Assembly (NCBI RefSeq): GCF_045679555.1
Contig: NC_092120.1
Coordinates: 12,017,805 to 12,081,804 of the forward strand
Direction: 5' to 3'
Length of the DNA stretch: 64,000 nt
From: Salvelinus alpinus
Taxonomy: Eukaryota; Chordata; Actinopteri; Salmoniformes; Salmonidae
The position numbers and the translations under genes are program-made. The number at the start of each line of letters is the position of its first letter. Within the stretch, counting starts at the first letter, position 1. Shown here piece after piece: positions 22,687-64,000 of the stretch. The notes under the pieces were generated by a model that saw nothing but the letters and a program-made list of their open reading frames with translations, did not search any database and was not told the origin of the DNA.

Positions 22687-24261
22687 CCCATCTACAATTT
22701 AGCCCAAACAACTACCTCTTTACCTACTGTATTATTTATTAATTTATTTTGCTCCTTTGCACCCCATTATTTCTGTCTCTACTTTGCACTTTCTTCCACT
22801 GCAAACCAACCATTCCAGTGTTTTTTTTTGTTTTTATTTTACTTGCTGTGTTGTACTCACTTCGCCTCCATGGCCTTTTTATATTTTTATTTATTTATAC
22901 ATATATTTGTTTGCCTTCACCTCCCTTATCTCACCTCACTTGCTCACATTGTATATAGACTTATTTTTTTTCACTGTATTATTGACTATATGTTTGTTTT
23001 ACTCCATGTGTAACTATGTGTTGTTGTATGTGTCGAACTGCTTTGCTTTATCTTGGCCAGGTCGCAATTGTAAATGAGAACGTGTTCTCAATTTGCCTAC
23101 CTGGTTAAATAAAGGTTAAATAAAAAAATAAAAATAAAAAACAGTCCCATGTCTCAAGGATCTGTACACAATTCCTGGATGCTGAAAATGTCCCAGTTCT
23201 TCCATGGCCTGCATACTCACCAGACATGTCACCCATTGAGCATGTTTGGGATGCTCTGGATCGATGTGTATGGCAGCATGTTCCAGTTCCAGCCAATATC
23301 CAGCAACACCCAGCCATTGAAGAGGAGTGGGACAACATTCCACCGGCCACAATCAACTCTATATGAAGGAGATTTTTTGATCCACGCCCATACTTTTGTT
23401 TTTATGCTATCTTTGACCAACAGATGCATATCTGTAATTCCCAGTCATGTGAAATCCGTAGATTAGGGCGTAATTCATTTATTTCAATAGACCGATTTAA
23501 TTATATGAACTGTAACTCATAAAAATCTTTGAAATTGTTGCATGTTGCGTTTATATTTTTGTTCAGTATATATAAATCTTGAATAGGATGATCTATTTGG
23601 GATGCAATTTGAATGAAATTGATTCAGAGGGGGAAACATTGAATGCTCAAGTATCCACTGATTTAAAGCAATTATATTCGAGTGATAGGCTGTTAAAAGA
23701 CTCTGCAGCTGCGAATAAAAATATAAATATTGTAACAATTAAAAAGTAAAGTGAACCCCGAAAGATGGAGATGTGTAAATTAGACGTCCATTCAGTCCTT
23801 ATATTATCCTACTGTGGCAAAGGCTATGCTGCAGCTAATGTAGACCTACCTGTCAAAAATAAGTTATCATGATAAGATCATGCATTGGACTGCGCTCCAT
23901 AGCCTACTGAGATGCGCTCTGTCCCAACCCTGAGCGTTGATGATTGATCATGCAGATAGCAGAGAGAAGGCCGGTGAGAAGCCAGATTTAGCCAGATATA
24001 ATTTAACAGTTCAATTTCATGTTCTGCTGTTGATAGAAATAATTTATTACAATTTATGGGTTTTTCGCAGTGATTTATCCAGGGGAAAAGGGAGTGGGTT
24101 TGCGCGAGAAGTCTCGGTAACTCTGTTCCCACTATTCAACCCTACTCTTGACAATGGTTTATAAAGTTGTTAAATACTTTTGTAATAAAACACAGGTAAC
24201 TTCTATGTGAGAATAACATGACACACATCACAGTCAGTGACACACTTGCAATGTATTTTCA

Positions 24262-24267
24262 TTTATT
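24262..24267 (-). terminator. Candidate poly(A) signal AATAAA
   Basis: TTTATT on the plus strand reads AATAAA on the gene strand, 2.4 kb after the stop codon. It is a short common word in an AT-rich area, so it is weak evidence. Confidence 0.2.
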
Positions 24268-25518
24268 TCTATTATAAGAGACATACAATGGTATTCTGTG
24301 AGACCAAATTCATAAAAGCCCAAGAGCTTCTGCCAAGAGAATGAAAACATTCTGAATCAACGAGTCCCCCCCCAAGAGAATGTATTTACACTCTGTGCAA
24401 TACTGATAGCTATTAAAAGTCAAATAGACCATTCCCTTTCCCATACAATCTCAATGCAAACTCAAATAAACTTCACTTCACTCACCAATAAGTACTGTAG
24501 CTGCCCTTTTCCTGTTACGAGATATGGTCACATTCAAAATAAAATACTGGTTTCATGTGTAATGGGAGGGATCCATATGATCTGTGAGGATTCTACTTAT
24601 GCGTGTGTTGCATCCAAACAACTAGTTTGCCTAAAACGCAAGAATGTAGCCATCTATAACTAATGTTGTAGTTCAGGCTCATGTATCTATCGGTCAGTCC
24701 CAAGGTGAATTCAAGTGTGAAGGGTAAACTTGGGGTCAGACCAGCTTCAGGAATCTAGGGCATAAATACTATTTTCCAGATACAGTAAGTGTTTTTTTCT
24801 CTCTCAAATAATTGACCATGAATCCAGCAACCCATGAAGTAGCCCAGAAAGTGCAACAGCAGAGAGTTCCAGAGGGAGTGGTATTTCTGAGGCCGATCTG
24901 ACTGCTTTCCCTCTCTCTCCCTGAGGACAACGCCCGGCAGACGCTTCCGATCCCTTCCGGTCTATGCTTATCGGATCAGGGAGCCCATTCAATTTCTACC
25001 TAAAACAATTATAACATCTTCTGATCAGACAAGAAAACACTAAATCCCAACCTTCTGATCTTTTTCGCTACCTGTGGTGTTGAGGTTGAGCTCAAGTGAT
25101 ATGTAGGGAGTATCAGAGAGCCTGAATAATCTTAACATCTGAGGGACTGATGTCCCCCCTTTTAATCTATTGAGTAGCCTGCTATGCTACAAACAATCAA
25201 AAGGTAAAGTTAGCAATCAGGGAAAAAGCCAACCCAGTGAAAACACATGAAAAGGAGGCAAACAAAAAAGATGCAGCCTCAAGCTGTGGTAGTCGCTATG
25301 CCAGTGCTGGCAGGCTCACAGTTCAGGGATATCAAAAACCCTAGTTAGAAATACAAATCTACAATAGATATGACACAGTCCGACGACCATAACAAAAAAA
25401 TCTAACACCTATTATATAGCATCTTGGCGCCTTGCATTTACCCCTACCCCATACCACATACTATATTAAATAAGGCACACATTTACACATACAATTAACA
25501 TTTGGCTAGTATTATTCC

Positions 25519-25524
25519 TTTATT
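25519..25524 (-). terminator. Candidate poly(A) signal AATAAA
   Basis: TTTATT on the plus strand reads AATAAA on the gene strand, 1.1 kb after the semaphorin stop. No downstream GT-rich element is obvious. Confidence 0.25.
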
Positions 25525-26136
25525 TACAACCAATAGCCAAAGTTAATAATTATAATAATTGCTGTCTGTACCATGTTGAGTGTTTTTTGGGGGCGGATGG
25601 TCTGATCTTGATTCTGATTCTTTGGGGGTTGAGTGTCTGGTCCTCTTTGGGTGTGATACATGATAATTATATTAGAATTCATGAGGATCAACTAAGCACC
25701 AATGTGATAAAAACATTCTTTAGGAATTGTAGTAGACCCTACTTCATAGACCAGCTGTATTAATGCCTTTCATCTGTTTCTCACGACTTGGCAGGATAGT
25801 AGGGTCTCCATTTTCCAAAAAAGAGAAACGCCTAGCATAGTTGCTTTGAGTAGTTTCCTTTGCTTGTCAGTATCCACCATCTTGGCTCTTTTTTTGAATG
25901 TGAGTAGTACATTCCCCATGAACTTGTTAATATGGTAAAGGATGACTTATTCCCCTAGTCCACATACTAACCATGCTGAAACAGGGGCAGAAGGGGCCTT
26001 GCCTCATTTCGAGAACTTCTATTTGAGATGCCAAACACACCAACCAGTAATGTATTTCAACATAATGGGTTCAGTTTCAAAGTAAGGCAAAAAGACAGAG
26101 CTACCTTTAAAGGAGTTTTGTTGATGTTATTTCACG

Positions 26137-26225
26137 GGATACATATACTGCATATGTATATGTATACATATACGGTGTAGATATAAACACACATATATAT
26201 ACACACACATGCATATATAGAAACA
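26137..26225. repeat. TA/CA microsatellite
   Basis: Alternating ATATGTATATGTATACATAT and ACACACATATATATACACAC runs lie in the probable 3' UTR of the semaphorin gene. Such dinucleotide runs are typically length-polymorphic. Confidence 0.7.
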
Positions 26226-26649
26226 CGTTAGGGGGATCAGGACATTTTGTCAACACTACATAAGAAAAAGGTAAGCAAAAGCAAGTATCATAGGCATCGC
26301 AAGAAGCTCTAGATTCAATCTTAAGCTGTCCGATGTTTGATGGCAAACCCTTCCATAACTAAGTTGCATGGTAAATCCACACTGAGGACATTGGCAGCAT
26401 AATATAAGAGGGTCGCGTTTCACCAACCCCAGTCCCTCACCTTCTATAAGCAAGTAGCTGAGCAATACCAATATGGTACAAAGATATTCATTGGACAAAA
26501 AAGGTGGAAATAACAAGTTTGTTTGAGGTTTGTCGACAGCGAGAATGGCTGCCACAAAATCCAGGGCACGTCTTCCACTTTTCACCCATTGAGAGGAGAG
26601 GACGAGGCACAGTCACGCTTGTCCTGTTCTCCTCCTCTCCTCTTTCTCC

Positions 26650-59745
<33,096 letters not shown>

Positions 59746-60790
59746 CTGCAACACACAGACAGACAACCAACTGTCAGAGCAAGAAAGAGACCCTTTTTTC
59801 ACCCAGCCATTCAAATGCTATTAGGAGACAGCTATAATGAAAATCTCATCAAGTTCAAATAAGCTTCTGACAAACAAACATCTGAAACACACGAGGAGCT
59901 GTGTCTAACCTTGTCAGCGTGCAACTAAAAATTATTGTTCCTCTACAATCCATCTCCCATACAATCCATCCCAATCCACCTGTACTTCTTAACAACAAGA
60001 CATCTCTATGGATAATTAGACCAACAAGAAGATCAAGGAATAAGAAAGGAATCTGCAATGCATTCCTATGGGAAGTAGATGACCATAGATAGCTAGTATC
60101 AGGGCAATCCTGGATGTCCTTATCTCTTAGCATTGGCCCCCCAGTGGGCCCCCACTAGTGGAGTGAATAGGAAGAGACCAATCAACTTGTTAACAAGGTT
60201 GCCTGGTTGAAGGTGGTTTAATGCACTGCCCACCAGTGCAGATCCACTGTTCCACTGCCGACTGACTGGGAGGGTGTTTTGCTGACCCCGCTGTCCTCCC
60301 TGCAGGAGCTCCAAACTCATCAACACCATGGGGCATGCTGGGAAATAAGATTTATCCAGACTAAGGTGAAATCCCTCTTTTGGCTCAAGACTCAACTGCT
60401 ACCCTTCTGGGCCTTAAAGTGGAGTGAAATGTTTCCCCCAAGGCTCTTCTCACTTCCCTATTGAAGATCCAATATGATAGGATAAATAGGATAGACGTCA
60501 GCAATATGCTAATAGTTCCCCCTAGACCTCTGGCAGTGTGGGGTGGAGTTAGCTATTTATTGCTTTTACCCATCCAGGCCTTTGATATACAGTATCTCTG
60601 AGTGGGGGATCATGGTGGGCCTGGTGAGGAGACGGGATTAGAACTGAAACTGGGCCATAGAAATGGAATAGATCTATGATGAAGCATACTGTGGGTTTTT
60701 GATTATGACTCAGGCGCACACTAATGAGCTCTCTGAGACAGATAAGAAGCATGGGAAGGTGAGAAAGCCAGGTTGGTATTATGGTTGATG
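59746..60790. other. sema6 intron sequence, no gene seen
   Basis: Sequence upstream of exon A. The short open frames here do not encode the semaphorin segment expected before exon A, so the preceding exon is further right, beyond the LINE copy and the window. Confidence 0.65.
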
Positions 60791-61097
60791 ACCAATGACC
60801 ATCTACTAGTCCTGGCCCGCTAGCTTTTCTGAATGCGGTGTCCCCTGCTCGCCTAGCGTAGTAGTGACTACCGAAAGCCACCCTGACTCACCTATTGCTG
60901 ATCTTTTGACCCTATGATCACTCGGCTACACAGCTGATGCCCCTAATTTTATTTACCTGTCGGCCCCAGCCTCAAACTCAGGTCCTGTATGTACCTAACT
61001 GACCCGCTCTGCCCATTCATCGCCATTTACCCGTTGTTGTCTTAGCTCTCCTGATCAACATCTGTGATTGCTTTATGCCTCTCTCTACTGTCAATAT

Positions 61098-61170
61098 TTT
61101 TTATTTATTTAACCTTTATTTAACCAGGTAGGCTAGTTGAGAACAAGTTCTCATTTGCAACTGCGACCTG
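61098..61170 (-). mobile_element. Tail-only LINE/SINE fragment inserted in the LINE copy
   Basis: TTTATTTAACCAGGTAGGCT and AGAACAAGTTCTCATTTGCA are the reverse complement of the LINE 3' tail. The host LINE reads TGTCAATA before and ATATGCCTTG after, while the intact LINE has GTAAATATGCCTTG uninterrupted, so about 73 bp were inserted with ATA as a possible duplication. Confidence 0.8.
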
Positions 61171-61390
61171 GCATATGCCTTGACTACGGCTGTCTTGGCT
61201 AGTTCTTATTGTTTTATTTCACTGTAGAGACCTCAGTCCCGCTCACCTTGCCTTAGATAGCTCTTTTGTCCCACCCCACACACATGCGGAGACCTCACCT
61301 GGCTTAAATGGTGCCTCCAGAGACGAAACCTCTCTCATCGTCACTCAACGCCTAGGTTTACCGCCACTGTACTCACATCCTACCATACCA

Positions 61391-64000
61391 TTGTCTGTAC
61401 ATGCCCTGAATCTATTCTACCATGCCCAGAAATCTGCTCCTTTTATTCTCTGTCCTCAACGCACTAGACAACCAGTTCTTATAGCCTTTAGCCGTACCCT
61501 TATCCTACTCCTCCCAATTCCAGTCCCCAATTCCACTCCTATTCCCCAGGCGCTCTCATTTGATGACTTCCGTAACCATAAAAGCCTGGGTTTCATGCAT
61601 GTTAACATCCGAAGCCTCCTCCCTAAGTGTGTTTTATTCACTGCTTTAGCACACTCCACCAACCCTGATGTCCTAGCCGTGTCTGAATCCTGGCTTAGGA
61701 AGGCCACCAAAAATGCTGAAATTTCCATCCCCAACTACAACATTTTCCGCCAAGATAGAACTGCCAAAGGGGGTGGAGTTGCAATCTACCGCAGAGATAG
61801 TCTGTAGAGTTCTGCCATACTATCCAGGTCTGTGCCCAAACAGTTCGAGCTTCTACTTTTAAAAATCCACCTTTTCAGAAACAAGTCTCTGACTGTTTCC
61901 GCTTGTTATAGACCCCCCTCAGCCCCCAGCTGTGCCCTGGACACCATATGTGAATTAATTGCCCCCCATTTATCTTCAGAGTTTGTACTGTTAGGTGACC
62001 TAAACTGGAATATGCTTAACACCCTGGCCGTCCTACAATCTAAGCTAGATGCCCTCAATCTCACACAAATAATCAAGGAACCTACCAGGTACAACCCTAA
62101 ATCCGTAAACACGAGCACCCTCATAGATATCATCCTGACCAACTTGCCTTCTAAATACACCTCTGCTGTCTTCAACCAGGATCTCAGCGATCACTGCCTC
62201 ATTGCCTGCGTCCGCAGTAAAACGACCACCCCTCATCACTGTCAAACGCTCCCTAAAACACTTCAGTGAGCAGGCCTTTCTAATCGACCTGGCCCGGATA
62301 TCCTGGAAGGATATTGACCTCATTCCGTCAGTAGAGGATACCTGGTTATTCTTTAAAAGTGCTTTCCTCACCATCTTAAATAAGCATGCCCCATTCAAAA
62401 AAAAAATAACTAAGAAATAGCCCTTGGTTCACTCCAGACTTGACTGCCCTTGACCAGCACAAAAACGTCCTGCGGCGTACTGCATTAGCATCGAATAGCC
62501 CCCGCGATATGCAACTTTTCAGGGAAGTTAGGAACCAATATACACAGGCAGTCTGGAAAGCAAAGGCTAGCTTTTTCAAAAATACATTTGCATCCTGTAG
62601 CACAAACTCCAAATCGTTCTGGGACACTGTAAAGTCCATGTAGAATAAGAGCACCTCCTCCCAGCTGCCCACTGCTCTGAGGCTAGGAAACACTGTCACC
62701 ACCGATAAATCTACGATAATCGAGAATTTCAATCAGCATTTTTCTACGGCTGGCCATAATTTCCACCTGGCTACCCCTGCCCCGGTTAACAGCTCTGCAC
62801 CCCCCACAGCAACAAGCCTCCCCATGTCTTCTTCACCCAAATCCTGATAGCTGATGTTCTGAAAGAGCTGCAAAATCTGGACTCCTTCAAATCAGTAGGG
62901 CTAGACAATCTGGACCGTCTCTTTCTAAAATTATCCGCCGCAATTGTTGCAACACCTATTACTAGCCTGTTCAACCTCCCTTTTGTATTGTCGGAGATCC
63001 CTAAAGATTGGAACACTGCTGCGGTCATCCCCCTCTTCAAAGGGGGACACTCTAGAACCAAACTGTTACAGACCTATATTCTATCCTACCCTGCCTTTCT
63101 AAAATCTTCGAAAACCAAATTAACAAACAGATCACCGACCATTTCGAATCCTACCGTACCTTCTCCGCTATGCAATCTGGTTTCCGAGCTGGTCATGGGT
63201 GCACCTCAGCTACACTCAAGGTCCTAAACGAGATCATAACCGCCATCGATAAAAGACAATACTGTGCAGCCGTCTTCATCGACCTGGCCAAGAATTTCGA
63301 CTCTGTCAATCACCATATTCTTATCGGCAGACTCAATAGCCTTGGCTTCTCAAATGACTGCCTCGCCTGGTTCACCAACTACTTCTCAGATAGAGTTCAG
63401 TGTGTCAAATCGGAGGGCCTGTTGTCCGGAACTCTGGCAGTCTCTATGGGGGTGCCACAGGGTTCAATTCTTGGGCGACTCTTTTTTCTGTATACATCAA
63501 CGATGTCGCTCTCGCTGCCGGTGATTCTCTGATCCACCTCTATGCAGACGACACCATTCTGTATACTTCTGGCCCTTCTTTGGACACTGTTAACAAACCT
63601 CCAGACGAGCTTCAATGCCATACAACACTCCTTCCGTGGCCTCCAACTGCTCGTAAATGCAAGTAAAACTAAATGCATGCTCTTCAACCGATCGCTGCCA
63701 GCACCTGCCCGCCCGTCTAGCATCACTACTCTGGACGGTTCTGACCTAGAATATGTGGACAACTACAAATACCTAGGTGTCTGGTTAGACTGTAAACTCT
63801 CCTTCCAGACTCACATTAAGCATCTCCAATCCAAAATTAAATCTAGAATCGGCTTCCTATTTCGCAACAAAGCATCCTTCACTCATGCTGCCAAATATAC
63901 CCTCGTAAAACTGACTATCCTACCAATCCTTGACTTCGGCGATGTCATTTACAAAATAGCCTCCAACACTCTACTAAATTGGATGCAGTCTATCACAGTG
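61391..64000 (+). pseudogene. LINE EN-RT frame with multiple breaks
   Basis: The endonuclease half is recognisable at 61391-62420 (VNIRSLLP, SESWL, GGGVAIY, GDLNWNML, SDHCL) and the RT half at 62988-63666 onward (MQSGFRAGHGC, MGVPQGSIL, YADDTILYTSG). Disruptions include TAG at 61805, a deletion near 62215, an A-run shift near 62400, TAG at 62641, shifts near 62850 and 63050, and a base lost near 63475. The 33 nt encoding the 2A-like motif are absent in frame near 61518. It cannot be active. Confidence 0.88.

Larger units (their letters stand above)
18437..23140 (+). mobile_element. Full-length L2-type non-LTR retrotransposon
   Basis: A 4.7-kb insertion flanked by the 6-bp duplication ACAGTC (18431-18436 and 23141-23146), cutting the Tc1 element. 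It has an 860-bp 5' leader, one long ORF (19297-22686), a 450-bp T-rich 3' UTR and a tail ending CCTGGTTAAATAAAGG followed by TAAA-type repeats. That tail resembles salmonid HpaI-type SINE tails, which suggests an RSg-1/L2 relative. A 5'-truncated copy lies at 44177-45605 and a decayed one from about 60790. The clean duplication and open frame suggest a recent insertion. Confidence 0.9.
18168..23366 (+). pseudogene. Tc1 transposase remnant interrupted by the LINE
   Basis: The left half (about 18200-18436) encodes HGGGGVIVWAGISY and FMFQHDNA, the middle and second catalytic Asp block. After the LINE, from 23147, the continuation encodes sequence ending in a block where the third catalytic acid is expected (text around 23215-23260, TCACCCATTGAGCATG, giving SPIEHVWD-like residues). 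The N-terminal part before 18168 is broken by stops. It was disrupted by the LINE insertion and by point changes. Confidence 0.75.
17742..23570 (+). mobile_element. Second Tc1-like transposon, split by a LINE
   Basis: The left end has ACTGAACAAAAATATAAATG and the right end has CATTTATATTTTTGTTCAGT-like sequence (GCGTTTATATTTTTGTTCAG), giving clear inverted repeats. With the LINE at 18437-23140 removed, the element is about 1.1 kb. Transposase coding runs on the plus strand in both halves. It starts 11 bp from the end of the preceding Tc1 element. Confidence 0.88.
23571..26649 (-). other. 3' flank and probable 3' UTR of the semaphorin gene
   Basis: Between the Tc1 end and the semaphorin stop codon there is no coding signal. 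Class 6 semaphorin mRNAs usually have long 3' UTRs, so the part next to 26649 is probably UTR. Its end is not visible from sequence alone; two candidate poly(A) signals are listed separately. Confidence 0.5.
60790..64000 (+). mobile_element. Decayed L2-type LINE copy, runs off the window
   Basis: Parallel to the full LINE from its leader: CCCGCTAGCTTTTCTGAATG near 60818 and TGATCACTCGGCTACACA near 60917 correspond to leader sequence around 19320-19400 of the intact copy, with extra sequence between. Endonuclease and RT regions follow in order to the right edge, so the 3' end lies outside. The 5' limit is approximate. It is a divergent subfamily and carries an inverted tail fragment at 61098-61170. 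Confidence 0.85.

Noticed and set aside
60120..60395. 91-residue minus-strand frame as an upstream semaphorin exon
   Set aside because: Its sequence does not resemble the Sema segment that precedes LTW, and no suitable donor joins exon A.

Overview
The window reads as vertebrate, most likely salmonid, chromosomal DNA. The evidence is an intron-rich class 6 semaphorin gene, dense Tc1/mariner elements of several families (one with the inverted-repeat/direct-repeat ends of the salmonid group related to Sleeping Beauty), tRNA-derived SINEs, and LINEs whose 3' tail resembles the tail shared in salmonids by RSg-1-type LINEs and HpaI-type SINEs. Family names come from memory of these repeats; no search was run. 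There is no prokaryotic gene, CRISPR array or operon.

Layout. 1-7363 is a satellite built from degenerate CCCTAA telomere-like words in a 128-bp (49+79) or 79-bp higher-order repeat. 7640-8626 is a decayed Tc1 element. 8627-16374 shows no gene. 16375-23570 is a transposon nest: a Tc1 element carrying a SINE-like insert, and 11 bp away a second Tc1 element split by a full-length 4.7-kb LINE (18437-23140) with an open 1129-residue EN-RT frame. 23571-26649 is flank and probable 3' UTR of the semaphorin gene.

From 26650 to 59745 the minus strand carries the 3' part of a class 6 semaphorin gene, most like SEMA6C. Fourteen exons with GT-AG borders and matching phases give 944 codons plus stop (2835 nt): most of the Sema domain, the PSI domain, a short stalk, one transmembrane segment and a long proline-rich cytoplasmic tail. 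The 5' exons lie beyond the window. A phase-compatible 165-bp candidate cassette exon (38453-38617) would add a Thr-rich stalk. The 18-kb intron before the last exon holds a 54-bp minisatellite, a deleted Tc1, a SINE with a perfect 16-bp target duplication, a palindromic element, a TTAA-flanked repeat, a Sleeping-Beauty-like element and a 5'-truncated LINE. Another intron holds an inverted 54-bp copy of semaphorin exon sequence beside a truncated Tc1.

From about 60790 to the right edge lies a decayed LINE copy with a tail-only inverted insertion and an in-frame deletion of the 2A-like motif that the intact LINE carries. The one cellular gene is a membrane guidance receptor/ligand; everything else supported here is mobile or tandem DNA.
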